From positions 43,323,905 through 43,387,904 of the forward strand of contig NC_084847.1 of assembly GCF_033115175.1 (NCBI RefSeq): a stretch of DNA of 64,000 bases, in the 5' to 3' direction. Made by a program: the position numbers and the translations under genes. The notes beneath the pieces were generated by a model, which saw only the letters and a program-made list of their open reading frames with translations, was not told where the DNA came from and did no database searches. Below are positions 12,077 through 23,176 of the stretch, piece after piece (position 1 is the first letter of the stretch; every line of letters starts with the position of its first letter). This DNA is from Lepus europaeus. Taxonomy: Eukaryota > Chordata > Mammalia > Lagomorpha > Leporidae.

Positions 12077-12463
12077 GATTTCTTTAAGATTTACTTAGAA
12101 AGGGGGAAGAGGGGGAGAGAGAGAGGAGGAGAGGAGAGGAGAGGAGAGGAGAGGAGAGGAGGGGAGGGGAGGGGAGGGGAGGGGAGGGGAGAGAGAGAGA
12201 GAGAGAGAGAGAATATGAGCGAGAGAGCACTTTAATCCACTGGTTCACTCCCCAAACGGCCACAACATCCAGGGCTGAGCCAGGCCAAAGCCACAAGCCT
12301 GTAACTCCATCTGGGGCTCCTAGGTGGGTGCAGGAGCCCAAAGATTAGGCACATTAGCAGGGAGCCGAAACAGAATTGGAGCATCTGGGATTTGAACTGG
12401 TACCTACATTGGAGGCTGGCTTTGCAGACAGCAGCTTAACCCACTGCACCACAATATTGACCC
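12077..12463 (-). mobile_element. CSINE with expanded purine tract, reverse orientation
   Basis: The probable duplication CTGTTCCTTT is at 12067-12076 and 12464-12473. The element's pyrimidine tract has expanded, on this strand, to a GGAGA/GGGGA/GA repeat (12101-12212). Confidence 0.92.
12101..12212 (+). repeat. Purine tandem repeat (GAGGA)n-(GGGGA)n-(GA)n
   Basis: About 110 bases with no pyrimidine, in three successive repeat types. It grew inside a SINE. A purine-only mirror-like tract of this length can adopt triplex or slipped structures and is likely to be length-variable. Confidence 0.95.
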
Positions 12464-12715
12464 CTGTTCCTTTGTTGTATGTGCTTTTATGATATTGTCA
12501 TGCTGTTTTAATAAGCAGAGCTTTGTGGAATATTTTAAAGTCAGTTCCTACCACTTTTCACTCAAGATCACTTCAGCATAGTCAAGTAGTGTATTTTCTA
12601 TTTTTTGGAAAATGTTCTTGATATACTAATAGGGATTATATCGAATCTGTAAATCACTTTGGGCAGTATGAACATTTTAACAGTGAACACACCAACATTG
12701 AGCAGGTAGTCTGGG

Positions 12716-13629
12716 TCTGGAAGGCACAGTTCAGCAATTCTTCTGACACTTGGATCCAGCTGCTGTCAGCTTTGGAGCATGAGCTATGAGAAATGCTTGC
12801 ACTTCAAACCTAGGTATTTTTATTGCCTGAAATGCCATTCAACACCAGCATGTTTGTGAATCGTACATCTTTCAATTTGTTTTATTTATTAGGCTTCAGC
12901 CATTCATCAGGCACTATGATGCAAACTAGAAAGACATCACCCTTGCCTGTGACTTTAGAGAAGTAAGGAGATAAACACAATGAGTGGTAGCCACACATTA
13001 AGTGTCAAAAAGAACCCAAAGCAAGGGTGGATATGATGGTTCTGCAGTTTCCCTGGGTTCCCAGGATGCTTCACCACTCACCCTCCAGAAGAGAACTTTC
13101 TAGAAAGGGCAGCAAGTGCTGTTTGGGGAACTCAGGATGGGGCAGAGAAGGAAGTGAATGGGGCACATGGGTAGGCTCATGGACACAAGTAGGTGTCTGT
13201 GGATTGAGGAAAATGATGGTGCATCCTAAACAGAATGTGGCATGGAGAACATTCATTCCATAGGGTCTCTGGACACTGTGGTCTCTGTGTCAGGGAAAGG
13301 TTAGTGGTTACAGCAGGTGAGCAAAAAGAGGCTGGGCCAAGAGGAGGTGACACGCAGGAGGGTGTTGGAATGGAGACGTCAGAGATCCAGATCTAAGAGC
13401 ATCCTTGGTGATGCCTGAACAACTGTCAGACAAAGGAGCAGGCCTTCTAGTGAGAACCCGGTGCTACCTCACATCCCTGAGGGGTCCTGTGCCTGAGCCC
13501 AGAACACAAATGGGTCTGGGGTTATCAGTGACAGGGCCAGGTTTGAAGAGCAGGTAAGGGTGGCCTGGAGCTATGGTGCCAAGGGATGGATTGAAACATT
13601 AACCTGACTCACTTCCATTTCTTTTACAG
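12716..13629. other. Low-repeat DNA, possible ancient dispersed repeat
   Basis: No gene was recognised. 12890-13000 (a CATTCATCAGGCACTATGATG-like region) resembles the ancient mammalian repeat seen better at 52876-53800, but similarity is weak. The last ~30 bases (13600-13629) form a good branch-site and polypyrimidine-AG context for the candidate exon that follows. Confidence 0.35.
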
Positions 13630-13721
13630 GGCACATAAAGATGGCAGCGGTGGAGAAAGACAGATTGGGCCCCACACACATACTACCTGACATCCCACAG
13701 AACAGAAGTGACCTTCCTCAG
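13630..13721 (+). CDS. Candidate 92-base internal or first coding exon, gene unknown
   Basis: It is preceded by CCTGACT (branch-site-like, 13602-13608) and CATTTCTTTTACAG ending at 13629, a strong acceptor. It is followed by CAG|GTGAGTCC, a near-consensus donor with GT at 13722. Only one of three frames is open across it. That frame contains an ATG at 13641 in good context (AAAGATGG) and yields 27 codons, starting MAAVEKDRLGPTH, to the exon end in phase 0. I do not recognise the protein. It lies in one of the few stretches without transposons. It could be a chance match or a long non-coding RNA exon, since no partner exon was identified. Confidence 0.28.
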
Positions 13722-14958
13722 GTGAGTCCGACCACCTTCCTCCTAAACAGCATTAACCCTACGTTATATCAGCAGGACCAAGTCAGGCAGTTGCCCCGTG
13801 ACCCTGGGTGAGAATAGACAGACCTTTCATTCCCTGGTCCCCCACCAGCTTGGGGCACCTCATCTCAGCATCATCTGGAAGGACTGCTCTGAGGGGGACT
13901 TGAATTCTTGAATGTGTGTGGCTTCCTGCCATGCTGGGTAGACCTAACACCTGACTCACTACCTGCACCCCACCTCCATCTGATGTTGAACATAATCATG
14001 GAGCTGTGAACTCTGCCAACCTCCATCTGTACCCCTAGAGTGTCCCAGGGAAGTGTGATGGGGAAACTGGGGAGCATCTACAGCAACTTTGATGCCAGAC
14101 TCATTCCATTGGTGATAGTGACAAGGACTTGTATGCTCATATGTGGAGCAGCCAGGCCCAGTTGGAGCAGAACCCACACAGCTAGGACATACATATATGC
14201 TTAAACACACACACGCACACACAAACATACACAAGCACACATGCTCACTCACAGGAGAGAGCAGTTCAGGCTCTGCTGGGTTGGGAAGAGCAGAAGCTGC
14301 TGGAATGCAGCAGGAGCAAGCCCACAAAGCTGGACCAAACCCACCAGGTTCTCCACACTCCTGCAGGGGCCAGAGGTGATCTGGAGGAGCACGGCATTAG
14401 GGTAGGCTGAGCTGCTGCTGGTGACAGGGATACCTAACATTCGCTGGTGGTCTCCCCAGCACCCAGCTCTCCGGGGTGCTCCTGCCCCCTCCCCCACACT
14501 TGCCAAGCCCTTATTGTCAGCATTGGCTTCAGTGTTACCTGTATGTGTCTCAAGTACCTGTGCTGAAATCACACTGTTTTTCATCTGTGAAACACTGTGT
14601 CCTCACCTGCACCCAGAATAGCGGCCCTGCTCCTCCCACAGACAGACTAAGTGGGGCTGACACAGGACAAAAAAAGGCCATGCTCAGCCACCTGCTCCCT
14701 TCTCTGTCATCCCAGGAAAACTCTCTGGTGACCAATGCAGACAGCACCACAGAGGAACAGGACAGGAGCAGAGTGGGAGGACACAGAATCAATCAGCAGG
14801 GCTGATACCTGTCCTGTGTCAGAAGTTTGTAACCATGGGAGTCCTGCTTACTACAGGGGTGGGCACAGACTGAACTCAGGGAGCTGGGTGAGGTGTGTGG
14901 GGGGAACTCATTGCACTAACTGGAATTCAAAATGCCAAGGCTTTGAAAGTTGTTACAA
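13722..14958. other. Low-repeat unassigned DNA
   Basis: Apart from the AC-rich microsatellite at 14203-14252, nothing was recognised. Overlapping frames of 109-122 codons on both strands look like chance frames. If the exon at 13630 is real, this would be intron. Confidence 0.4.
14203..14252 (+). repeat. Degenerate (AC)n microsatellite
   Basis: About 50 bases of interrupted CA units with G and T interruptions. Confidence 0.85.
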
Positions 14959-15268
14959 GGGGTAGCATTATGGCATAGCAGATTAAGCTACTTCTTGGAA
15001 ACGGGCATCCCATACTGGAGGGCTGGTTTAAATCCTGGCTGCTCCACTTCCAATTCAGCTCCCAGCTAATGTGACTGGGAAGGTAGCAGAGGATGACCCA
15101 AGTACTCAAGTCCCTGCTACCCATGTAGACTACAGAATGCCTGGCTGAGATCTACCTGTTGCAGCCATTTGAGGAGTAAACCAGAAATCTCAGAAAAATC
15201 TCTCTCCCTCTTTTTCTCTGTTGCTGAATTGCAAGTAAAACAAATAATAATAATGATAATCAAACACT
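14959..15268 (+). mobile_element. CSINE, older copy
   Basis: It begins GGGGTAGCATTATGGCATAGC, has a diverged body, and has an AATAATAATAATGATAATC tail. The probable duplication TGTTACAA is at 14951-14958 and 15269-15276. Confidence 0.88.
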
Positions 15269-15596
15269 GTTACAAAATAGAGGTGTATTGGAGGAAGAGG
15301 ACAGGTTACAGGCAGAGCCCTGCAGAAGGTTGGGACTTTATCGAGCAGGTGACAGAGGGTGGTGGTACAGCTAGGTCATAGCACATTCGCCACAGTTCTT
15401 CCCTCTTTTCTGAGCCCTGGAAAGACAACAGCAGCCCCCTGTAGAGAGGGTTTTGTTTATTCTGAGGTTGAGGAGGCTGACACTCGTCCCTCCTGACCTG
15501 GGAGGGCATCTCTGGGACAGGGCTGGTAAAACTCCACAATGCTACCATTACTCAGAACCCCCCTTTCCATGTTCTGTGGCAGTTAGGAGGCCAACA
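15269..15596. other. Unassigned single-copy-like DNA
   Basis: There is no recognisable gene or repeat between the SINE and the L1 breakpoint at 15597. Confidence 0.4.
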
Positions 15597-15598
15597 CT

Positions 15599-15859
15599 AT
15601 GTTGGGGGACTTCAATACTCCACTCTCAGAAATAGACAGATCAAGAGGACAGAAGATCAACAAGGAGACAGTAGATTTAAATGACATTATAGCCCAAATG
15701 GATCTAACAGATATCTACAGAACTTTTCATCCTACACATAAAGAATTTACATTCTTCTCAGCAGTACATGGAACCTTCTCTAGGATTGATCACATACTGG
15801 GCCATAAAGCAAGTCTCAGCAAATTCAAAAGAATTAGATTCATACCATGGAGCTTCTAA
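15599..15859 (+). pseudogene. L1 ORF2 endonuclease fragment
   Basis: An 86-codon frame carries the GDFNTPLS motif and, toward the end, SRIDHILGHK, the C-terminal catalytic Asp-His region of the apurinic-type L1 endonuclease. The N-terminal two-thirds of the domain is missing at the truncation point 15597. The frame ends at a stop (15857-15859) soon after the domain. In an intact L1 this domain nicks target DNA at T/A-rich sites. Confidence 0.9.
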
Positions 15860-16354
15860 CATCATAAAGGAATGAAGTTGGAAATTAGCAACTCAGGAAT
15901 CCCTAAGCATATGCAAACACATGGAGATTGAAAACATGCTCATGAATGAACAATGGGTCATAGAAGAAATCAAAAGAGAAATCAAAAACTTTCTGGAAGT
16001 AAATGAAGAGAACAGCACATCATACCAAAACTTATGGGATACAGCAAAAGCAGTGTTAAGAGGAAAGTTTATATGAATAGGTGCCTACATCAAGAAATTG
16101 GAAAGGCACCAAATAGATGAGCTTTCAAGTCATCTCAAGGATCTAGAAAAACTGCAGCAAACCAGACCCAAATCTAGTAGGAGAAGAGAAATAATTAAAA
16201 TCAGAGAAGAAATCAACAGGATTGAATAAAAAAAAATTACAAAAAATCAGCCAAACAAGGAGCTGGTTTTTTGAAAAAATAAACAAAATTGACACCCCAC
16301 TGGCCCAACTAACTAAAAAAAGAAGAGAAAAGACCCAAATCAATAAAATCAGAC

Positions 16355-17320
16355 ATGAAAAAGCAAACGTTAACAACAGACATTACAGAAATAAAAAGAA
16401 TCATCAGAAAGTACTACAAGGACTTGTATGCCTGCAAACAGGGAAATCTATCAGAAATGGATAGATTCCTGGACACATGCAACCTACCTAAATTGAACCA
16501 GGAAGACATAGAAAACCTAAACAGACCCATAACTGAGACAGAAATTGAAACAGTAATAAATGCCCTCCCAACAAAGAAAAGCCCAGGACCAGATGGATTC
16601 ACTGCTGAATACTACCAGGCATTTAGAGAAGAACTAACTCAAATTTTTCTCAAAATATTCAGAACAATTGAAAAAGAGGGAATCCTCCCAAATTCTTTCT
16701 ATGAAGCCAGCATCACCTTAATTCCTAAGCTGCAAAAAGATGCAACGTTGAAAGAAAATTACAGACCAATATCTCTGATGAACATAAATGCAAAAATGCT
16801 CAATAAAATTCTGGCCAATAGAATAGAACAACACATCAGAAAGATCATCCACCCAGACCAAGTGGGATTTATCCCTGGTATGCAGGGATGGTTCAATGTT
16901 TGCAAAATAATCAACGTGATACACCACATTAAGAGACTGTTGAAGAAAAACCATATGATTTTCTCAATAGATGCAGAGAAAGCATTTGATAAAATACAAC
17001 ACCCTTTCAGGATGAAAACTCTAAGCAAACTGGGTATGGAAGGAACATTCCTCAATACACTCAAAGCAATTTATGAAAAACCCACAGCCAGTATCCTATT
17101 GAATGAGGAAAAGTTGGAAGCATTTCCACTGAGATCTGGTATCAGACAGGGATTCCCACTCACACCACTGCTATTCAATATAGTTCTGGAAGTTTTAGCC
17201 AGAGCTATTCGGCAAGAAAAAGAAATTAAAGGGATACAAATTGGGAAGGAAGAACTCAAACTATCCCTCTTTGCAGATGATATGATTCTTTATTTAGGGG
17301 ACCCAAAGAACTCTACTTAG
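16355..17320 (+). pseudogene. L1 ORF2 reverse-transcriptase domain, broken
   Basis: This is the longest open frame in the window (321 codons). It begins with the pre-RT region and carries the TAEYYQAF and [12 protein letters not shown] motifs. It also carries the catalytic motif FADD (codons at 17270-17281), so the active-site residues are present. A TAG stop at 17318-17320 ends it about 13 codons after FADD. A further frame continues at 17327-17746, then a shifted one at 17646-18065, covering the thumb and C-terminal region. Upstream frames at 16222-16464 overlap in another phase, showing an indel. In an intact element this protein primes cDNA synthesis at the nicked target. Here it is a fragment. 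Confidence 0.9.
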
Positions 17321-18389
17321 AGACTATTGGAACTCATAGAAGAGATTGGCAAAGTAGCAAGATATAAAATCAATGCACAAAAATCAACAGCCTTTGTATA
17401 CACAGGCAATGCCATGGCTGAGGAAGAACTTCTAAGATCAATCCCATTCACAATAGCTACAAAAACTATCAAATACCTTGGAATAAACTTAACCAAGGAT
17501 GTTAAAGATCTCTGCGATGAAAATTACAAAACCTTAAAGAACGAAATGGAAGATACCAAAAAATGGAGAAATCTTCCATGCTCATGGATTAGAAGAATCA
17601 ATATCATCAAAATGTCCATTCTCCCAAAAGCACTTTACAGATTCCATGCAATACCAACCAATCAAAATACCGAAGACATTCTTCTCAGATCTGGAAAAAA
17701 TGATGCTGAAATTCATACGGAGACCCAAGAGACCTCGAATAGCTAAAGCAATCTTGTGCAACAAAAACAAAGCCGGAGGCATCACAATACCAGATTTCAG
17801 GACATACTACAGGGCAGTTGTAATCAAAGCAGCATGGTACTGGTACAGAAATAGACAGATAGACCAATGGAACAGAATAGAAACACCAGAAATCAACCCA
17901 AACATCTACAGCCAACTTATATTTGATCAAGGATCTAAAACCAGTCCCTGGAATAAGGACAATCTATTCAATAAATGGTGCTGGGAAAACTGGATTTCCA
18001 CGTGCAGAATCATGAAGCAAGACCCCTACCTTTCACCTTACACAAATTCACTTAACATGGATTAAAGACTTAAATCTACGACCTGACACCATCAAATTAT
18101 TAGAGAACATTGGAGAAACTCTGCAATATATAGGTACTGGCAAAGACTTCCTAGAAAAGACCCTCAAGGCGCAGGCAGACAAAGCCAAAATTAACTGTTG
18201 GGATTGCATCAAATTGAGAAGTTTCTGTACTGCAAAAGAAACAGTCAGAAGAGTGAAGAGGCAACCGGCAGAATGGGAAAAAATATTTGCAAACTACGTA
18301 GCAGATAAAGGGTTGATAACCAGAATTTACAAAGAAATCAAGAAACTCCACAACATCAAAACAAACAAGCCACTTAAGAGATGGGCCAA

Positions 18390-18708
18390 AACTTCCCTCC
18401 CACCCACAACCCTCCCCTTTCCCGCTCCCTCTCCCCTTTCAATCACATCATGATTCATTTTCAATTCTCTTTATATACAAAAGATCAGTTTAGTATAGAT
18501 TAGGTAACGATTTCAACAGTTTGCCCCCATATAGCATTACAAAGTGAAAAAAATACTGTTGGAGTACTAGTTATAGCATTAAATAAGAGTGTACAGCACA
18601 TTAAAGACAGAGATCCTACATAATAATATTTTGGGAGGGGGAAGCCATTGTAACCCACGAGCTGTACTTTGGAAATTTATATTCATTAAATAAAAGTTTA
18701 ATAAAAAA
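18390..18708. mobile_element. L1 insertion with inverted 5' part (twin-priming type)
   Basis: It is flanked by a 14-base duplication AAGAGATGGGCCAA at 18376-18389 and 18709-18722, inside ORF2 of the host L1. 18391-18622 is the reverse complement of an L1 3' UTR, C-rich first. From about 18630 to 18708 the sequence is the terminal ~80 bases of the same 3' UTR in plus orientation. It ends CATTAAATAAAAGTTTAATA and poly-A. The two parts are adjacent segments of one L1 end, the arrangement expected when both target nicks prime on one RNA. Confidence 0.9.
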
Positions 18709-20711
18709 AAGAGATGGGCCAAGTACCTCAATAGACATTTTTCAAAAGAGGAAATCCAAATAACCAACAGGCACGTGAAAAAAATGTTCAAGATCACTAG
18801 CAATCAGAGAAATGCAAATCAAAACCACAATGAGGCTTCACCTCACCCTGATTAGAATGGTTCACATTCAGAAATTTACCAACAATAGATGCTGGAGACA
18901 TGTGGGGAAAAGGGACAGCAACCACTGTTGGTGGGAATGCAAACTGGTTAAGCCACTGTGGAAGTCAGTCTGGATATTCCTCAGAAACCTGAATATAACC
19001 CTACCATACAACCCAGCCATCCCACTTCCTTGGAATTTACCCAAAGGAAATTAAATTGGCAAACAAAAAAGCGGTCTGCACATTAATGTTTATTGCAGCT
19101 CAATTCACAATAGCTAAGACCTAGAACCAACCGAAGTGCCCATCAACAATAGACTGGATAAAAAAATTATGGGACATGTACTCTATAGAATACTATACAG
19201 CAGTCAAAAACAATGAAACTTTGTAATTTGCAACAAGATGGAGAAAACTGGAAAACATTATGCTGAGTGAATTAAGCCAGTCCCAAAGGGACAAATATCA
19301 TATGTTCTCCCTGATCAAGCAACAACTAACTGAGCACCAAAGGGGAAACCTGTTGAAGTAAAATGAACACTAGGAGAAACAGTGACTTGATCAGCTCTTG
19401 TCCTGACTGTTGATGTACAATGTAATACTTTATCCTTTTTAGTATTTTTTTTTGTTTTGTTCTAGTACTTATTGGTTGAACTCTGTAATTACCAAACAAT
19501 TATTCTTAGGTGTTTAAATTTAGCTGAAAAGTGATCCTTGTTAAATATAAGAGTGGGGATAGGAGAGGGAGGAGATGTACAATTTGGAACATGCTCAATC
19601 GGACTTGCCCCAAATGGTGGAGTTAGAAATGTGCCAGGGGATTCCAATTCAATCCCATCAAGGTGGCATGTACCAATGCCATCTCACTAGTCCAAGTGAT
19701 CAATTTCAGTTCACAATTGATCACACTGATAGGTCTAAGAGTCAAAGGGATCACACAAACAAGACTGGTGTCTGCTAATACTAACTGATAGAATCAAAAA
19801 GGGAGAGAACAATCCAATATGGGAAGTGGGATACACAGCAGACTTATAAAATGGCAGATGTCCTAAATAGCACTCTGGCCTCAGAATCAGCCCTTAAGGC
19901 ATTTGGATCTGGCTGAAGAGCCCATGAGAGTATTTAAGCATGGAAAGCCAAGACACTCTGAAAAAAAAAAGACCTAAATGAAAGATCTCTGTTAGTGAGA
20001 TCCCAGTGGAAAGAACGGGCCATCAAAGAAGGAGGTACCTTTCTCTGAAGGGTGGAGAGAACTTCCACTTTGACTATGACCTTGTCTAAATAAGATCAAA
20101 GTTGGCGAACTCAAAAGGCTTCCATAGCCTTGGAAACTCATGACTAGGGCCTAGGGAGATTTCCTAAGCTCATAAACAAGAGTGTCAAATTGTTAAGTCA
20201 ACAACAGGAGTCACTCTGTACTTACTTCTCATGTGGGATCTGCCCTTAATGTGTTGTCCAATGTGAATTAATGCTATAACTAGTACTCAAACAGTATTTT
20301 ACATTTTAAGTTCTGTGTGAGTGCAAACTGATGAAATCTTTACTTAATATATACTAAATTGATCTTCTATATATAAAGACAATTGAAAATTAATCTTGAT
20401 GTGAATGGAATGGGAGAGGGAGCGGGAGATGGGAGGGGTGCAAGTGGGAGGGAAATTATGGTGGGGGGTAAGCCATTGTAATCCATAAACTGTACTTTGA
20501 AAATTTATGTACACTAAATTAAAAAAATTTTAAAAAAAGAACTTCAAAAAATCCTTTAAAAAGCGTTAGTTTGCCCTCAGGTTAGTTATAATCTAGACCT
20601 CTAAGCAGGCCTGGCTGAAAATCTCTGTAGCAGCATTTTATAATCCCTTAGTTTATAGTCTGTGTAATTTGTACTTTTACAGGAAAGAAACACACTTTTA
20701 TTTCTTCAAAA

Positions 20712-21110
20712 ATACATTATTCAGCAATAAAAAAGAATGAACAATGACATGGTACAGCTTGAAAGAACCTTGAAAGTGTCATGTTAAGTGAGAGAAGGAA
20801 GTCACAAGGACCACATACTTTCTATGAGTGCACTGATACAAATATCCAGAATAGACAAATCTATAAAGATGGAAAGTGGTTAGCAGTTGTCTCAGGCTGA
20901 GGGGGTGGGCATTTGGAGCATGGGACAGAAGGCCTAAGGTTTCTTCTGGGGTTCCTGAAAATGTTCTAAATTTATTGTGGTGATGTCCGCAGAAGTCTGT
21001 GAGTATACTAAAAACCACTGATGTATACACTTTAAACAGGCAAATTATATGACCTGAATGGTATCTCAATAAAGTTGCTACCAAAAAATAAATTAAAAAA
21101 AGAAGTCTCA
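20712..21110 (+). mobile_element. Ancient L1 3' end
   Basis: It resembles old mammalian L1 3' UTRs. It has an ORF2-terminal-like block (TTCAGCAATAAAAAAGAATG) and then a GGTTAGCAGTTGTCTCAGG..GAGGGGGTGGGC block. It ends TATCTCAATAAAGTTGCTACC followed by an A-rich tail. No coding remains. 20541-20711 is unassigned. Confidence 0.65.
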
Positions 21111-21520
21111 ATCTTGTTTCTCCTAAAAATGTCACTTCCAACACATCTGGTGTTAGTAAAATGTATATAATACTATGAAGCAGATCATCTATTTGTTATC
21201 AATTTTATTTCTTATTAGACTAAGCAATGAAAGTAACAATTAGAAAACTTTGACCAAAATTGCAGAAGATGATTTTATTTTGATAGCTCTCATTCATGCC
21301 GATCACTTTCTCAATAAAGTCATCCTAATCAATGTCTCATTTTTGTGTGCCCTTGACCTTCTTAAGTGTCTTTGCAGATATACTTCCTGTATTTTCCAAA
21401 CACCAAATACAAATAAGATTTTTGGTTAGAAACTTCTGAGTGTAAATGAGTGAATGAGTGTGTGTGTGTGTAAAGAGCATCTAACAAATATGATACATTT
21501 AACTTACAAAAGGAATTACT
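21111..21520. other. AT-rich unassigned DNA with short (TG)n
   Basis: Nothing was recognised apart from a (TG) run at 21457-21471. Confidence 0.4.
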
Positions 21521-21836
21521 GGGGCCAGTGCAGTAGTGTAATGGGATAACCCACCACCTGCAGCACCAATGTCCCTTATGGGCAGCAGTTCATGTCCCGG
21601 CTGCATCTCTTCCAATCCAGTTCTCTGCTATGCCCAGGAAAAGCACTGAAAGATGGCCCAAGAGCTTAGGCCCCTGCACCTATGTAGAGACCCCAAGGAG
21701 GCTCCTGGCTTCCAATAAGCTCAGCTCTGGCTGTTGCAGCCATTTGGGGAGTGAACCAGAAGGTGGAAGACTTTTCTCCCTGTCTCTTCCTCTCTCTGTT
21801 ACTCTACCTCTCAAATAAATACCAATCTTGAAAAAG
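21521..21836 (+). mobile_element. CSINE, older copy
   Basis: It begins GGGGCCAGTGCAGTAGTG and ends CTCTCAAATAAATACC plus an A-rich tail. The internal palindrome is diverged (GGCCCAAGAGCTTAGGCCCC). Confidence 0.9.
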
Positions 21837-22158
21837 AAATTATTTACATATTTGAAGTTGAAAATTTGCGCGTTTGCATTTTTATCTATATACCTTTTCT
21901 CCATTCTACTATAGGATAAATACCATCTGCGTGAATTAAATTGAAATAATTGTAAAAAAGAAAAATATGCAAAAATTCTAGTGTATGTTTTACTATTAAA
22001 ACATTAAAATCATAGCTGCATAATATAGTAAGAATAGCTGTAATTTAGTAAGAATAAGTAAGTTTTTCATGGATAATTTTATATTTGATTCTCAAAGCAC
22101 TTTTCAATAAACTTCCTTGGCAAAAGCGAAACATAGCTCAAAATGTTATTAATTTTTT
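21837..22158. other. AT-rich unassigned DNA
   Basis: Nothing recognisable was found on either strand. Confidence 0.4.
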
Positions 22159-22485
22159 AAATCTTTTTTATTTATTTAAAGTCAGAGTTACACAGAGAGA
22201 AAAGCAGAGGCAGAGAGAGGGGGCGGGTATTCCATCTATTTGATCGCCCCCTCAGCTGGCTGCAACAGCAAGAGCTGTGCAAATCCAAAGCCAGGAGACA
22301 GGAGATTCCTCCAGGTCTTCCACGTGGGTGCAGGGCCCAAGGACTTGGGCCATCTTCTGCTGCTTTCACAGTCCATAGCAGGGAGCTGGATTTGAAGTGG
22401 AGCATCCAGGACTTGAACCAGCACTCACATGTGATGCCAGAACTGTAGGCAGCATCTTTACCCATTACACCACAACATTGCAGCC
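22159..22485 (-). mobile_element. CSINE, reverse orientation
   Basis: It runs from AAATCTTTTTTATTTATTT at the left to a CACCACAACATTGCAGCC right end. It is full length and moderately diverged. Confidence 0.9.
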
Positions 22486-22844
22486 ATCAAATTTTAGTTA
22501 TCTGAACATAAGAGCTCCCACCATAAAGAACAAAGAACTGCTGAGGTAGATATTAAGGTGAATGTCTGGGATTGTACTGATGAGAAAAATCAAAGAAGAC
22601 TTCCTCCAATAATAAACCAATAACATATGAAGAACTGGAATGTTCATGTCAGTAACTCCTCAGATGTTTGTTTCTGAGAAGGAAAAGGAGTTACTGCAAA
22701 GATAACCAAACAATCTGGAAAAGAAGACAACAGATACACCTGTCAGCTTCTTTATGTAATTGGCCTTGTGAAAGGAGGGATTTCCTTTATCTAAAGAAAG
22801 GCATGATGTTAGCAGATAAGCATAAAATTAAAAATTCAATGGTG
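22486..22844. other. Unassigned DNA
   Basis: No gene or repeat was recognised between the flanking SINEs. Confidence 0.4.
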
Positions 22845-23168
22845 TAGCACTGGTGCTGTGATGTAGAGTTAAGCCACCACCTGGAGTGCCGGCATCCCAG
22901 CTGGGCGGCGGTTCAAATCCCGGCTGCTTCACTTCTGATCCCGCGCACTGATAATTAATCTAGGAGGGTGATGGAAGATGGGCACAAGTTCTTGGGCCCC
23001 TGCACCCATATGGGACATCCACATGAAGCTCCTGGCTTGTGGCTTCAGCCTGGCCCATCCCTGGCCATTGCAGCCATTTGGGTAGTGAACCAGCTGAGGG
23101 AAAGCTTCTCTTTCTGCTTCTCCCTCTCTGTAACTCCACCTTTCAAGTAAGTCGATAAATCTTATAAA
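22845..23168 (+). mobile_element. CSINE
   Basis: The body is complete with GGTTCAAATCCCGGCTGC (B-box region). The probable duplication AAAATTCAA (22831-22839) matches AAACATTCAA (23167-23176) approximately. Confidence 0.9.
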
Positions 23169-23176
23169 ACATTCAA

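Larger units (their letters stand above)
10655..12715 (-). mobile_element. Ancient L1 3' half, reverse orientation
   Basis: The plus strand reads as the reverse complement of an old mammalian L1 3' UTR (10655-10990) and ORF2 C-terminus. Recognisable blocks in order are the ACTTCACTTGACATAATG block (11069-11086) and AATTTGCATTCCCAACAAC (11362-11380). Next come the AGAAGCTTTTTAATTTGATG block (11721-11740) and the TATGTGGGTTTATTTCTAGG block near 12040. The last is a TAGGGATTATATCGAATCTG block (12630-12649). There are many stops. A SINE at 12077-12463 interrupts it. Confidence 0.8.
15597..20540 (+). mobile_element. Long 5'-truncated rabbit-type L1
   Basis: It starts inside the ORF2 endonuclease domain and continues through reverse transcriptase and the C-terminal region to about 19050. 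A 3' UTR of about 1.45 kb follows, with a G-rich segment (20404-20470) and an A-rich end near 20540. It is the best L1 in the window, at roughly 4.6 kb excluding the nested insertion at 18390-18708. No ORF1 or 5' UTR is present. ORF2 carries several stops and frameshifts, so it cannot retrotranspose on its own. No clear target-site duplication was found. Confidence 0.93.

Noticed and set aside
16355..17320. 321-codon frame as a host gene
   Set aside because: It is the L1 reverse-transcriptase domain with a FADD motif, ended by a stop within a truncated element.
15597..20540. Possibly active L1
   Set aside because: There is no 5' UTR or ORF1. The endonuclease is truncated, ORF2 has stops (15857, 17318) and frameshifts, and another L1 is inserted at 18390.
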